A program made the position numbers and the translations under genes. Below the pieces are notes generated by a model. The model saw only the letters and a program-made list of their open reading frames with translations, searched no databases and was not told the DNA's origin. 64,000 nt of DNA from Chryseobacterium gambrini (GTDB lineage: Bacteria; Bacteroidota; Bacteroidia; Flavobacteriales; Weeksellaceae), in NCBI RefSeq assembly GCF_900156825.1, contig NZ_FTOV01000002.1, positions 496,001 to 560,000 of the forward strand, read 5' to 3'. Below, in pieces: positions 1-9,077 of the stretch (its first letter is position 1; each line of letters starts with the position of its first letter).

Positions 1-617
1 CCGCTTCAGGAGGATATTACATCGCAATGGCGGCAGATAAAATTTATTCTGAGCCAAACACGCTTACTGGTTCTATCGGAGTTTTCGGAGTGATTCCTTA
101 CTTCAAGGATATTGCGAATAAAAACGGAATCCGTTCCGATATTGTTTCTACCAATGCGAATTCTCAATATTATTCTTCTTTAAACGGAGTTACGCCTTAC
201 GGAGTAAGCTTAATTACCAGAAGTGTGGAAGGTACTTATAAAAGATTCGTGCATTTTGTAACGCAGAACAGAAAACAGACGTTTGAACAGATCGACAGTG
301 TAGGTGGAGGAAGAGTATGGAGCGGAACCAGAGCCAAACAAATCGGTCTTGTAGATGAATTGGGAACATTGAATGATGCTGTGAAATTTGCCGCTCAGAA
401 AGCCGGTTTAAAGTCTTACGGAGTTTCTTCTTATCCTAAAAGCATGACGCCTTTCGAGCAGATTTTTAAAGATCTTAATGAAGAGGATATCTCTGCAAGA
501 GTGGTAAAAAACAAAATTGGAAAAGCAAATTATGAGCTTTTAGAGCAGATCGTGGAAGAAAGAAAACTACAGTCTGAAGTGAAAATGGAAATGCCTTACC
601 AGATTAAAATCAACTAA
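1..617 (+). CDS. sppA: Signal peptide peptidase SppA, C-terminal part (5' end outside window)
   Basis: The reading frame is open from base 3, so the gene begins upstream of the window. The first visible residues are ASGGYYIAMAAD, the region of the SppA nucleophile serine (codon at 6-8), followed by the family stretch SEPNTLTGSIGVFG. By family knowledge SppA is a membrane-bound serine protease that uses a Ser-Lys dyad to degrade cleaved signal peptides. The dyad lysine normally lies N-terminal to the serine and is not visible here. The end is a normal TAA followed by a strong hairpin at 641-671. Identification is secure. Full length and membrane anchor cannot be judged. Confidence 0.93.
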   Translation, partial: ASGGYYIAMAADKIYSEPNTLTGSIGVFGVIPYFKDIANKNGIRSDIVSTNANSQYYSSLNGVTPYGVSLITRSVEGTYKRFVHFVTQNRKQTFEQIDSVGGGRVWSGTRAKQIGLVDELGTLNDAVKFAAQKAGLKSYGVSSYPKSMTPFEQIFKDLNEEDISARVVKNKIGKANYELLEQIVEERKLQSEVKMEMPYQIKIN

Positions 618-640
618 CTAAATTATATATTGTACAAAGA

Positions 641-680
641 AACGGCGGATTTGAATTTCAAATCCGCCGTTTTAATTTTT
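641..680 (+). terminator. Terminator after sppA
   Basis: A near-perfect inverted repeat with 15-base arms (641-655 and 657-671, core GGCGGATTTG) is followed by TTTAATTTTTT. It lies between convergent genes and may serve both. Confidence 0.85.
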
Positions 681-695
681 TATGGCTAATCAAAC

Positions 696-965
696 TTAGC
701 TTTTCTTCGTAAGCATTCCGTAAATCCACAGAACGATTAAAGCGCCTCCCACTGAAAAAATAATGGGCCAAAAGTGAAACATTCTTTCATCGCTTGCTCC
801 GCCGCCGCCAAATATAGCATTGGCAATAAACCCGCCGACAAAAGCTCCGATGATTCCTAAAATACAGGTCATTAGCCAACCCATATTTTGTTTGCCAGGC
901 ATTATCATTTTAGCCAAAGCACCTACAACCAGTCCGAAAATAATCCAAAGAATAAATGTGAACAT
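696..965 (-). CDS. GlsB/YeaQ/YmgE family stress-response membrane protein
   Basis: This 89-residue, very hydrophobic protein has about three membrane segments and glycine-rich turns (GLVVGALAKMIMPGK near the N-terminus, GIIGAFVGGFIANAIFGGGG in the middle). That pattern matches the transglycosylase-associated GlsB/YeaQ/YmgE family. Members are small inner-membrane proteins linked to envelope or general stress; their molecular role is unclear. It is a single gene convergent with sppA. An AT-rich stretch of about 60 bases separates it from the end of ftsY. Family assignment is good, function unknown. Confidence 0.85.
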   Translation of the reverse strand: MFTFILWIIFGLVVGALAKMIMPGKQNMGWLMTCILGIIGAFVGGFIANAIFGGGGASDERMFHFWPIIFSVGGALIVLWIYGMLTKKS

Positions 966-1028
966 AATAATTATTTTTTTAAAATTAGTGTTAATAGATA
1001 CAGCTAATTTATAAAAAAATATGAGCTG

Positions 1029-1982
1029 TTATCTTTTTTTGAAAAATGAATCTACAAACTCCGTACCATTAAACAACTGCAGGTCCTGCATCTTTTCTCC
1101 GACACCTATATATTTCACAGGAATCTGGAACTGGTCTGAAATCCCGATCACAACTCCTCCTTTCGCAGTTCCGTCGAGTTTGGTTACCGCTAAAGCATTA
1201 ACTTCCGTAGCGGCTGTAAACTGTTTTGCCTGTTCAAAAGCATTCTGTCCGGTAGAACCGTCAAGAACCAGTAAAATCTCATGAGGCGCATCCGGAATAA
1301 CCTTCTGCATTACTCTCTTGATTTTAGAAAGCTCATTCATTAAATTGATCTTGTTGTGAAGTCTTCCTGCCGTATCAATAATAACCACGTCTGCATTTTG
1401 GGCAACGGCACTCTGTACCGTATCAAAAGCAACGGAAGCCGGATCTGAGCCCATCTCCTGCTTTACGATAGGAACTCCGACTCTCTGACTCCAGATTACC
1501 AGTTGATCCACCGCAGCGGCTCTGAAGGTGTCTGCAGCGCCTAAAACCACTTTCTTTCCTTCCGTTGTAAACTGGTGCGCCAATTTTCCGATAGTGGTTG
1601 TTTTTCCTACCCCGTTTACGCCGACAACCATAATAACGTAAGGTTTCTTGGAGGCATCGATGTTTCCGGTTCCGGCGTGAGGATTTTCAAGCAGAAGACC
1701 TGAAATTTCTTCACGGAGGATTTTATCAAGTTCGTTTACGCCGACGTATTTGTCTCTTGCAACGCGCTCTTCAATTCTTTCTATAATTTTGATGGTGGTA
1801 GATGCGCCAACGTCGGAAGCAATCAGGATTTCTTCAAGATCATCAAGAACTTCATCATCTACTTTGCTTTTGCCGACTACGGCTTTCGTCATTTTTTCAA
1901 AGAAACCCTGGCTGGATTTTTCCAATCCTTTATCTAACGTTTCTTTTTCTTCTTTTTTAAAAATATTTTTAAACCAACTCAT
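1029..1982 (-). CDS. ftsY: Signal recognition particle receptor FtsY
   Basis: A 317-residue SRP receptor GTPase. FtsY binds the SRP-ribosome complex at the inner membrane and hands nascent membrane proteins to SecYEG. An acidic or lysine-rich N-terminal stretch of about 25 residues and a helical N domain precede the G domain. Visible motifs are the P-loop GVNGVGKTTTIGKLA (about residues 121-135), DTAGR (G3) and TKLDGTAKGG (G4/G5). The short N-terminal A region is usual in Bacteroidota. It lies downstream of rpmB-rpmG-DUF4295 on the same strand, behind a hairpin at 2124-2154, a common flavobacterial arrangement. Confidence 0.97.
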   Translation of the reverse strand: MSWFKNIFKKEEKETLDKGLEKSSQGFFEKMTKAVVGKSKVDDEVLDDLEEILIASDVGASTTIKIIERIEERVARDKYVGVNELDKILREEISGLLLENPHAGTGNIDASKKPYVIMVVGVNGVGKTTTIGKLAHQFTTEGKKVVLGAADTFRAAAVDQLVIWSQRVGVPIVKQEMGSDPASVAFDTVQSAVAQNADVVIIDTAGRLHNKINLMNELSKIKRVMQKVIPDAPHEILLVLDGSTGQNAFEQAKQFTAATEVNALAVTKLDGTAKGGVVIGISDQFQIPVKYIGVGEKMQDLQLFNGTEFVDSFFKKR

Positions 1983-2123
1983 CTTATGAATTATGGAATT
2001 TAATGTTTATGATGGAAGTAAGGAGATGGAGACCTGAAGTTTAAAACCTGATTTTTAAGTTTTATGGCGAACTTCGAGCATCCGGCTTCTGACCTTCCAG
2101 CTAGATTAAAAGCAAAGATAACA

Positions 2124-2154
2124 AAAAAACTACCCAAAATATGAGTAGTTTTTT
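2124..2154 (-). terminator. Terminator after the rpmB-rpmG-DUF4295 genes
   Basis: Arms AAAAAACTAC (2124-2133) and GTAGTTTTTT (2145-2154) form a 10-bp stem with an 11-base loop. Read on the minus strand it ends in a T run just beyond the DUF4295 stop, separating that gene from ftsY. Confidence 0.75.
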
Positions 2155-2175
2155 ATATTGTAAATAAAGTGGAGA

Positions 2176-2325
2176 TTATTTTTTCAAATAACCATCAACT
2201 TCGTCTGCATTCATTACTTTTTCTTCGAAAACGTAAGCTCCTGATTTAGAAGACTTCACCATTTTCACAACTTTGGTCATTTTTTTAGACCCGGTTTGTA
2301 GGGTTGCTACTACTTTCTTTGCCAT
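2176..2325 (-). CDS. DUF4295 small basic protein (ribosome-associated context)
   Basis: This is a 49-codon frame from ATG at 2325 to TAA at 2176. The product begins MAKKVVATLQTGSKK and ends GYLKK. It is lysine-rich and its opening matches the DUF4295 family, which in Bacteroidota follows rpmG as the third gene of an L28-L33 operon. The gap to rpmG is 20 bases, so co-transcription is likely. The family is thought to be ribosome-associated, but no function is established from sequence. Family assignment rests on size, composition and synteny. Confidence 0.85.
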   Translation of the reverse strand: MAKKVVATLQTGSKKMTKVVKMVKSSKSGAYVFEEKVMNADEVDGYLKK

Positions 2326-2345
2326 GGTAAATTATATTTTATAAA

Positions 2346-2528
2346 TTACTTGATTTCTTTGTGAACTGTAACTTTCTTAAGAACAGGATTGTATTTTTTC
2401 AATTCCAATCTCTCTGTAGTGTTCTTTTTATTTTTAGTAGAAATGTATCTTGACATTCCCGGCATACCGCTCTCTTTGTGCTCTGTACATTCAAGGATTA
2501 CTTGAACTCTGTTTCCTTTTTTTGCCAT
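2346..2528 (-). CDS. rpmG: Large ribosomal subunit protein bL33
   Basis: A 60-residue basic protein opening [18 protein letters not shown] and ending [16 protein letters not shown], the standard bL33 pattern, including the [21 protein letters not shown] core. The zinc-binding CxxC pairs of some L33 forms are absent: one Cys (ECTEH) remains, so this is a largely Cys-minus type. It lies 3 bases after rpmB and 20 bases before the DUF4295 gene on the same strand, so the three form one operon. Confidence 0.96.
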   Translation of the reverse strand: MAKKGNRVQVILECTEHKESGMPGMSRYISTKNKKNTTERLELKKYNPVLKKVTVHKEIK

Positions 2529-2531
2529 GAT

Positions 2532-2774
2532 TTAGTTCTTTTTTATCAATCCGTTTCTAGTCGCTCTTTCAATAGCTTCCTCGATTCCAATTTTGTTAAT
2601 CACTCTCAATCCATGAGCTGATACTTTCAGTGTTACGTGCTTATCCTGCTCCGGAAGGTAAAATTTCTTCTCTAATAAGTTAATTTCAAAACGACGCTTC
2701 GTTTTGTTATTAGCGTGAGAAACGTTGTTACCAACCATTGCACGCTTTCCTGTTATTTGGCAAATTCTTGACAT
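2532..2774 (-). CDS. rpmB: Large ribosomal subunit protein bL28
   Basis: An 80-residue bL28, recognised by [29 protein letters not shown] at the N-terminus and [14 protein letters not shown] in the second half. It is a structural protein of the 50S subunit. The length is normal and it is the first gene of the rpmB-rpmG-DUF4295 operon. The AT-rich upstream region 2775-2880 must hold the promoter, but I see no exact TAnnTTTG box there. Confidence 0.97.
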   Translation of the reverse strand: MSRICQITGKRAMVGNNVSHANNKTKRRFEINLLEKKFYLPEQDKHVTLKVSAHGLRVINKIGIEEAIERATRNGLIKKN

Positions 2775-2966
2775 ATCTCGATGTTCTTATTTGTACTATA
2801 ATATTTGAGTGTGCAAAATAACGAAGAATTTTTCAGATAGACAAATCTTTTACAAAATTATTTATAAATAACTTATGCATTAATCATTCAGATTTCATGT
2901 TAATATCACTCACAGTACGCATTGGCTTCAGGAATGATATATTTCATATTCCCGAAATAATAATTT

Positions 2967-4601
2967 TTAAGCCTTCTTTGTCTTTCTCTGAAACCATCGG
3001 ATTAAAAAATAAAACAGCAGAAATCCTAAAGCAAAAACAGAAAATCTCGACAGAAGATCTCCTGATCTTGTATAAAAAGTCATCCCGTCATACAGGTTTA
3101 TTTTAGAAAATAAAGCAGTTTTATCGCCGTAAAAAGTATCTTCCATGATTTCCCCTTTCGCATTAATATGGGCAGAAATTCCGCTGTTTGCAGCTCTTGC
3201 GATTTCTCTTCGGGTTTCAATGGCTCTTAATTTTGCGTAGGAAAGAAGCTGTTTATGTCCTTCTGTAACGCCCCACCAAGAATCGTTCGTCATAATGGCT
3301 AAAAAGTTCGCTCCTTTTTTTACATACTCTCCCGTAAATTCTCCGTAAATACTTTCATAACAGATGATCGGAGCCATTTTTCCTTTGTTGAAAGGATTTG
3401 AAAAAGCAACCCTTTCTTTGTCGGTTCCCAAAGAAGCTACCGTTCCGCCCAGATTAATCATTGCATCGCCCAGAAGAGGCTTCAAATAGTTCATATAAGG
3501 GAAGATTTCCACGCCCGGAACCAGCTTTCCTTTGTGGTAGACTTCTACCTTCTGATTCGGAATAACCTGCACCGCCGAATTGAAACTTTCCACCCAAAGT
3601 CCCGTATGAATCTGGTAGGCTTCTTTCGGCAGATTGTTTTCATTTGTAAAAAAACGATGCGAAGAAATTCCTGTTGCAAAAACCGAACCCGGATGTTGGG
3701 CTAAAAATCCTTTAAGATTGTTTAAAATAACACTCTTTTCAAAAGCGGTTTCCGAAATAGAACCTCTTCCCGGAAGCGCAGTTTCGGGAGCGATGTAATA
3801 GTCTATTTTTGTTTTGGAATTTCTTTCTGCAAGGCTTAGAAGATCGTTTTCAATCGTTAAGCTGTCCTGCGTGTATTTTTCTGCATACGGATCCAGATCA
3901 GGCTGAAGCATCAGTACATTGACATTTCCGATTGGTTTTTCGTCAAAATTATTATATTTCACCACAGAAATAACCATCGGAATAATGATTAAAGCTGCAA
4001 CAATGGATGTATTTTTAATGAGTTCTTTTCTTTTTCTCCCTGCTTCCCAGATTCTGATTGTGTAGAAAATCAGGACATTAATTAATAAAATCCAGAAACT
4101 TCCACCGGTCGCTCCTAAAGTATCGTACCACTGGATAAGTTTAGGATAATCGGAAAAAACATTTCCCAGATTCAGCCATGGCCAAGTTAATTCCCAGCCT
4201 AAATGGAACTTTTCAAAGCTCATCCAGATCGCGATCAGAAATCCTAAACCCCAATAGGTTCCCTGTGCATTTTTGTACCAGTGATAACATTGAAAAACCA
4301 ATGAATACAGGAAAGAATTGACCAATACCGGAAATACAACCGCCATCATAGAATGGCTTCCGTCCGGATTTTTTGAACCATAAAGCCATCCTGTTGTTAC
4401 TACATTCCAGATCACAAAACAGAGGTAGGAAAGTCCGAAAACCACCCAGCTTTTTCTGTTGTAATCTGAAAATTTGGAGACGCCGTGTTCCATCATCAAA
4501 AGCGGAACAAGCGCAAAAAATATAAAAAACGGAACGCCGTAAGTAGGCCACGAAACGGACAAAAGCATCGCTGAAATGAGCGTAAGTAAAACGTATTTCA
4601 T
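2967..4601 (-). CDS. lnt: Apolipoprotein N-acyltransferase
   Basis: A 544-residue membrane enzyme that adds the third acyl chain to the N-terminal cysteine of lipoproteins. The N-terminal half holds about six to seven membrane helices. The C-terminal half is a nitrilase-type domain with the expected catalytic triad: Glu in YYIAPETALPG, Lys in VYHKGKLVPGVE, Cys in PIICYESIYGEF. A last membrane helix follows (FALGFLLFYFLIRWF). The start with LLTLISAMLLSVSWP fits the first helix. Several lipoproteins are encoded in this window (for example at 19355, 27220, 42313). Confidence 0.95.
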   Translation of the reverse strand: MKYVLLTLISAMLLSVSWPTYGVPFFIFFALVPLLMMEHGVSKFSDYNRKSWVVFGLSYLCFVIWNVVTTGWLYGSKNPDGSHSMMAVVFPVLVNSFLYSLVFQCYHWYKNAQGTYWGLGFLIAIWMSFEKFHLGWELTWPWLNLGNVFSDYPKLIQWYDTLGATGGSFWILLINVLIFYTIRIWEAGRKRKELIKNTSIVAALIIIPMVISVVKYNNFDEKPIGNVNVLMLQPDLDPYAEKYTQDSLTIENDLLSLAERNSKTKIDYYIAPETALPGRGSISETAFEKSVILNNLKGFLAQHPGSVFATGISSHRFFTNENNLPKEAYQIHTGLWVESFNSAVQVIPNQKVEVYHKGKLVPGVEIFPYMNYLKPLLGDAMINLGGTVASLGTDKERVAFSNPFNKGKMAPIICYESIYGEFTGEYVKKGANFLAIMTNDSWWGVTEGHKQLLSYAKLRAIETRREIARAANSGISAHINAKGEIMEDTFYGDKTALFSKINLYDGMTFYTRSGDLLSRFSVFALGFLLFYFLIRWFQRKTKKA

Positions 4602-4642
4602 TAAATTGATTTAACATACAAATTTAATGTTTTTGAAATGAA

Positions 4643-4650
4643 TAAATTTG
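4643..4650 (+). promoter_or_regulatory. -7 promoter box of the VanZ-like gene
   Basis: TAAATTTG matches TAnnTTTG and ends only 6 bases before the ATG at 4657. Transcription would therefore start at or almost at the start codon, giving a leaderless or near-leaderless message. Confidence 0.6.
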
Positions 4651-4656
4651 CAAACG

Positions 4657-5079
4657 ATGTTAAAGAAATCTTATAAAATCATTATCGTTCCTTATACGCT
4701 GTTTTTGCTGTACCTCATGTTTTTCGGGATGGGCAGAACGCAGATGGAAGATAATCTGTTAACCATAGAGCCGATATTTTCTACCATCAATTTCATTAAA
4801 GGATGTATTTCATGGAAAGAAATAGTGACTATTGTTGCGGGAAATGTGGTGATGTTTATTCCCTTCGGATTTCTCGGCTGGATTTTTCCCAGACTTCAGG
4901 ATTTACAGAATCTCCTTTTTACGTTTATTTCGGCAATTACCATTGTGGAAGCGATTCAGTACTTTTCCAGAATGGGAATTTTTGAAGTGGATGATATTAT
5001 TCTGAATACTTTTGGTGTATTTCTAGGCTTTTTGATGAAGAATTTTATCGAAAAACGATTTCCAAACTGGATGATCTGA
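4657..5079 (+). CDS. VanZ-like family membrane protein
   Basis: A 140-residue protein with four membrane segments. The VanZ-like hallmark is in the middle: NVVMFIPFGFLGWIFPRL, then ITIVEAIQYFSRMGIFEVDDIILNTFGVFLG. VanZ itself confers low-level teicoplanin resistance; the wider family has no settled function and should not be read as a resistance gene. I chose ATG 4657 over the TTG at 4648 because the -7 box at 4643-4650 overlaps the latter. It is a single gene, closed by the hairpin at 5136-5186 shared with convergent proC. Confidence 0.85.
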   Translation: MLKKSYKIIIVPYTLFLLYLMFFGMGRTQMEDNLLTIEPIFSTINFIKGCISWKEIVTIVAGNVVMFIPFGFLGWIFPRLQDLQNLLFTFISAITIVEAIQYFSRMGIFEVDDIILNTFGVFLGFLMKNFIEKRFPNWMI

Positions 5080-5135
5080 AATATTTAAGAATACATCACT
5101 GGAAATAGTTTTAGCCCAATTTAATAATAAGAAAG

Positions 5136-5186
5136 AAAATCGGCTTTAGCCAAAACTTAGTATAAATTCTGACTAAAGTCGATTTT
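5136..5186. terminator. Bidirectional terminator between the VanZ-like gene and proC
   Basis: Arms AAAATCGGCTTTAG (5136-5149) and CTAAAGTCGATTTT (5173-5186) pair with one mismatch and carry A/T runs on both outer sides. They sit between convergent genes. Confidence 0.7.
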
Positions 5187-5210
5187 TATTTATCCTCTGA
5201 AAAAGTCTGA

Positions 5211-6014
5211 TTATCCATTCAGTTCTTTCGCACGTTTTTCTGCATTCAGGATACCGCTTTTTAGAATTTCTTTTAAATTATTTTCATTAAATGATTTCAG
5301 GGCAGCTTCAGTGGTTCCGCCTTTGGAAGCCACATCTTTTATGAGTTCTTCCAGACTTTTATCCGAATTGTTGATTAAATGATACGCTCCCAACATCGTC
5401 TGTTTCACAAAAAGCTGGGAAAGATTTTCTTCGATTCCCATTTCTACCCCTGCTTTTATCATCGCATCGATAATGTAGTAAAAATAGGCAGGTCCGCTTC
5501 CCGAAAGCGCCGTAACACTATCTAACAGTTCTTCATTTTCCAGATAAACAGATCTTCCGGTAGAATTTAATAGTCTCTCGATACTAATTAACTGGCTGAA
5601 AGAAATTCCTTCCGCAGAAGTGTAGCCTGTAATTCCCATTCCGAGAAGAGTAGGAGAGTTGGGCATGGCTCTTACAACCAATGGATGATTTAATAATTTC
5701 TGAATTTTCTCGATTTTAATTCCTGCCATAATCGATAAAACCATCTGGTTTTCTTTTAACTGAAACCGGAAATTTTCCGCTACATGCTGAAAATCCTGAG
5801 GTTTTACGGCAATGATAATTAAATCTGCATCTAAATCTTTCACTTCATCGAAAGTAGAGATCTTAGACTTTGGAAATTCTTCCGAGATTTTTGAAAATTT
5901 AGACTGGTTTCTTGTAATTAAATGAAGGTTTTCAGGCTTTATCAGTTCGTATTTCAAAAAAGACTTTGAAAAGGATAAGCCCATATTTCCGGCTCCGAGA
6001 ATCGCTATTTTCAT
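5211..6014 (-). CDS. proC: Pyrroline-5-carboxylate reductase
   Basis: A 267-residue enzyme for the last step of proline synthesis, reducing pyrroline-5-carboxylate with NAD(P)H. It has an N-terminal Rossmann motif (IAILGAGNMGLSFSKS), the VKPQDF segment, and the C-terminal signature ALSGSGPAYFYYIIDAMIKAGVEMG, followed by the conserved KGGTTEAAL. Length is normal. It is monocistronic, convergent with the VanZ-like gene and 145 bases from murB. Confidence 0.96.
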   Translation of the reverse strand: MKIAILGAGNMGLSFSKSFLKYELIKPENLHLITRNQSKFSKISEEFPKSKISTFDEVKDLDADLIIIAVKPQDFQHVAENFRFQLKENQMVLSIMAGIKIEKIQKLLNHPLVVRAMPNSPTLLGMGITGYTSAEGISFSQLISIERLLNSTGRSVYLENEELLDSVTALSGSGPAYFYYIIDAMIKAGVEMGIEENLSQLFVKQTMLGAYHLINNSDKSLEELIKDVASKGGTTEAALKSFNENNLKEILKSGILNAEKRAKELNG

Positions 6015-6158
6015 ATTTGTGTGTTTTTATTATTCTGATAATTAGTTCTAAAGTTAGTAAAATTGTTTAAAATCACGAAAATCACAAAAGGTTGGATTTT
6101 AAATAGTTTTTGTGATTAATTTCTTATGGCAAATTAAAAGGTCATTTTAGAAATATTT

Positions 6159-7172
6159 TTAAATAATATTCACCTCCCTTTCCAGTTCAATCCCGAATTT
6201 TTCTTTCACGGAATTAATAATTTCTGTTGAAAAATCAAAAATTTCCTTTCCGGTTGCGTTTCCTGTTGTGTTAACGATAACAAGAGCCTGTAATTTGTGA
6301 GAGGCAACGTTTCCGATTTGTTTTCCTTTCCAGCCGGATTGTTCGATCAGCCATCCTGCAGGAACTTTTACAGAATTTCCGTTCGGATATCCCGGAATAT
6401 TTTCAAATTTCTGCTGTAATGCTTCAAACTGAGCCAAAGGAATCGTCGGATTTTTAAAGAAACTTCCCGCATTTCCTGTTTCTTTCGGATCAGGTAATTT
6501 GCTTTGCCGGATATTGATAACCGCTCTGGAAACATCCTGAATCGTAGGATTCTCAATACCTGAACTTTCAAGTTCGGATTGTATTGCGCCGTACTCTGTT
6601 TTAATTTTATGATTTCGGAAGGTAAGTCTGAACGAAACTTCTAAAATCACATATTTTCCTTTTCCTTCCTGCTTAAAAATTGAGTCTCTGTACCCGAATC
6701 TGCATTTTTCAAGATCAAAAGTTTCAATTTCCAGCGTTTCAAGATTTAAAACCTTGCAGTCATAAAAAACATCTTTAATTTCAGTTCCGTAAGCTCCGAT
6801 ATTCTGCATCGGCGATGTTCCTACGTTCCCCGGAATTAAGGAAAGATTTTCCAGTCCGCCAAAATTCTTATCCAGGCAGAACATCACGAATTCGTGCCAG
6901 TTTTCGCCTGCTTTTGCCGTAACCAGAACTTCGTTTTCATTTACAGGCTGCACGGAAATTCCTTTCAGGTTTAATTTAATCACCAGTCCGTCAAAATCTT
7001 TTGTAAATAGAACATTGCTTCCGCCTCCTAAAAATAAAGTATTAAGCGAATGAGAGCGGGAGAAACTAATGGCTTCTTTCAGTTCTTCAACGGTATGTAT
7101 TTCGGTGAAATATCTTGCTTTTACATCTACCCCGAAAGTATTGTATGGCTTTAGTGAATAATTTTCGTGCAT
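6159..7172 (-). CDS. murB: UDP-N-acetylenolpyruvoylglucosamine reductase
   Basis: A 337-residue FAD enzyme that makes UDP-MurNAc in peptidoglycan synthesis. The FAD-binding half shows YNTFGVD and FLGGGSNVLF. The substrate half shows IPGNVGTSPMQNIGAYG, a catalytic Ser in GNAGSFFKNP, and a C-terminal Glu. The length suggests the type I (E. coli-like) form. It lies 4 bases behind a lipoprotein gene and is the last gene of a three-gene minus-strand operon headed by the aminotransferase. murA is elsewhere in the window at 17185-18492. Confidence 0.96.
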   Translation of the reverse strand: MHENYSLKPYNTFGVDVKARYFTEIHTVEELKEAISFSRSHSLNTLFLGGGSNVLFTKDFDGLVIKLNLKGISVQPVNENEVLVTAKAGENWHEFVMFCLDKNFGGLENLSLIPGNVGTSPMQNIGAYGTEIKDVFYDCKVLNLETLEIETFDLEKCRFGYRDSIFKQEGKGKYVILEVSFRLTFRNHKIKTEYGAIQSELESSGIENPTIQDVSRAVINIRQSKLPDPKETGNAGSFFKNPTIPLAQFEALQQKFENIPGYPNGNSVKVPAGWLIEQSGWKGKQIGNVASHKLQALVIVNTTGNATGKEIFDFSTEIINSVKEKFGIELEREVNII

Positions 7173-7176
7173 TATT

Positions 7177-7656
7177 TTAGTTATATTCTGTTGGAAGGAG
7201 GGCGTTAATCTGGTCTTTTAATTTCTGAAGCTGTTGATAATAAATAGTATCTGAATACGAATTTACATAAACATGGTATTTTTTCGGTGTTCTGATCTGG
7301 AAAGTTTCATCAAAACCGTCAACCGGCTGTTTGCTGGGAGAGCTTTCGATTTTGTCTAACGTTTTTACATTAAGAGACGCTGTTACTCTTTTCCAGATTT
7401 GAGGTGTTATTGCAGATTTCCATTCTTTGTGGATTTTCTTTGCTGAAATTCCCTGTTCTGCAAAAACAGAATCCTTGTTAATTTTTACGATTTTGTAATT
7501 TCCGAGATCTCCGCCGATATCCGAATAGCTTATTGAAATAATTTCGTTGGGGTTTCCGGGATAATTTTCTTCCTTTTTGCTGTTACATGAAAAAAATATC
7601 AGCAATAAAATAAATAGTGAGAACAATTTCAAACTATGATATTTTATTGCTGACAT
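7177..7656 (-). CDS. Putative lipoprotein of unknown function
   Basis: A 159-residue product with an N-terminal hydrophobic stretch ending in a lipobox-like LIFFSC (Cys about residue 24), so it is probably lipid-anchored. The mature part has no motif I recognise. I chose ATG 7656 because an upstream Met at 7710 would lie inside the aminotransferase gene and would bury the signal peptide. It sits 16 bases after the aminotransferase stop and 4 bases before murB, indicating co-transcription. Function unknown. Confidence 0.75.
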   Translation of the reverse strand: MSAIKYHSLKLFSLFILLLIFFSCNSKKEENYPGNPNEIISISYSDIGGDLGNYKIVKINKDSVFAEQGISAKKIHKEWKSAITPQIWKRVTASLNVKTLDKIESSPSKQPVDGFDETFQIRTPKKYHVYVNSYSDTIYYQQLQKLKDQINALLPTEYN

Positions 7657-7672
7657 ATTATGTTCGTTTAAA

Positions 7673-8878
7673 TTAAAGACTGAATTCTGATTTGTATTTT
7701 TCAAGAGCATCTTTAAGGATTGCTGCGCTTCTTCTTAAATCTTCCTCTTTCAGAACGTAAGCAATTCTTACCTGCTTTTTCCCCAGTTCCGGATTGCTGT
7801 AGAATCCTCCTGCAGGAGCCACCATAATGGTTTCGTTATTGTGGGAATAGCTTTCCAGAAGCCATTGTGCAAACTTTTCAGTATCGTCTACCGGAAGTTC
7901 CGCAACGCAGTAGAATGCGCCTTTCGGTTTTGGGCAGATTACTCCCGGAATGGCGTTCAGTAAATCTACCAGAACATTTCTTCTGTGCGTATATTCTTCT
8001 CTTACCGCTCTGATGTAAGCGCCGTCATTTTGGTGAGCCGCCGTTGCCGCGATCTGTCCCAGTAAAACAGGACTTAATCTTGCCTGTGCGAAAAGCATCG
8101 CCGCATCGTGGATTTTTTTAGAACGCGTGATCATACATCCGATTCTTACGCCGCACATCGAATAGCGTTTTGATTCTGAATCGATAATGATGCAGTTTTC
8201 TGCCAGCTCAGGAAAAGCCAGCATAGAAACCTGCTGTTTTCCGTCGTAAACATACTCTCTGTATACCTCGTCTGAAATAACAACGATGTCATATTTTAAA
8301 GCAATCTCTGCTAATTTCTGAAGTTCTTCACGGGTGTAAAGATAACCGGTAGGATTTCCGGGGTTGCAGATGACAATAGCTCTTGTTTTTTCAGTGATTT
8401 TTTTCTCAAATTCTTCAACCGGAGGAAGCGCAAAACCAGTATCGATGGTAGAAGGAATTGCCACTACATTTACATTGAAAGTACTTGTAAATCCGTTATA
8501 ATTGGCATAATAAGGTTCAGGAATAATTACTTCATCACCATCATCGCACAAAGTAGAGATGGCGAAATTTAAAGCTTCTGATCCTCCGTTGGTTACAATG
8601 AAATTATCCGGTGTAAGATCTGTGAAATCCAAAGAGTGATAATATTCTGTAAGTGCTTTTCTGTAGTCGATATTTCCTTCAGAAAGTGCGTATTCCAATA
8701 CTTTTAAATCAATATTCTTTAAAGCATTAAGTGCCGTTTCCGGAGTTTCAATATCCGGTTGCCCGATATTAAGATGATAAACTTTTGTCCCTTTCTGCTT
8801 CGCTTTTAGGGCGAAAGGAACCAATTTTCTTACCGGCGATGGCGGCATGTGGAGTGCTCTGTTTGAAATATTTGGCAT
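7673..8878 (-). CDS. Pyridoxal-phosphate aminotransferase, class I/II
   Basis: A 401-residue fold-type I aminotransferase. Visible features are NIGQPDIETP near the N-terminus, TNGGSEALNF, the CNPGNPTGYLY motif, DEVYREYVYDG, the PLP lysine in DSESKRYSMCGVRIG, and the C-terminal Arg region VRIAYVL. These fit the aspartate/aromatic aminotransferase group, but the substrate cannot be read from sequence. It is the first gene of an operon with the lipoprotein and murB. A -7 box lies 21 bases upstream (8899-8906). Confidence 0.92.
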   Translation of the reverse strand: MPNISNRALHMPPSPVRKLVPFALKAKQKGTKVYHLNIGQPDIETPETALNALKNIDLKVLEYALSEGNIDYRKALTEYYHSLDFTDLTPDNFIVTNGGSEALNFAISTLCDDGDEVIIPEPYYANYNGFTSTFNVNVVAIPSTIDTGFALPPVEEFEKKITEKTRAIVICNPGNPTGYLYTREELQKLAEIALKYDIVVISDEVYREYVYDGKQQVSMLAFPELAENCIIIDSESKRYSMCGVRIGCMITRSKKIHDAAMLFAQARLSPVLLGQIAATAAHQNDGAYIRAVREEYTHRRNVLVDLLNAIPGVICPKPKGAFYCVAELPVDDTEKFAQWLLESYSHNNETIMVAPAGGFYSNPELGKKQVRIAYVLKEEDLRRSAAILKDALEKYKSEFSL

Positions 8879-8898
8879 TGTTCAAAAAATTTGTATGG

Positions 8899-8906
8899 CA
8901 AAAATA
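8899..8906 (-). promoter_or_regulatory. -7 promoter box of the aminotransferase-murB operon
   Basis: On the minus strand this reads TATTTTTG, an exact TAnnTTTG match, 20 bases before the ATG. No convincing -33 element was found. Confidence 0.5.
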
Positions 8907-9049
8907 AGATATAATTTCTCAATAATAAAATAAAGCTTGTAAAGAAAGAATTTTAACAGATTGAGTTGAATGATTTGCTTTAAGAACTCCTGTAAAGTGA
9001 ATATTTCCTTAATAATAGATACAAAAAGTGTTTTATTAATAATTTATTT

Positions 9050-9057
9050 TACTTTTG
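9050..9057 (+). promoter_or_regulatory. -7 promoter box of the 9078-11697 gene pair
   Basis: TACTTTTG matches TAnnTTTG and lies 20 bases before ATG 9078. Confidence 0.5.
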
Positions 9058-9077
9058 CCCGGAACTTAAATAGATAT

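Noticed and set aside
4657..5079. Glycopeptide resistance (vanZ) determinant
   Set aside because: The protein belongs to the broad VanZ-like membrane family; no van genes are nearby.
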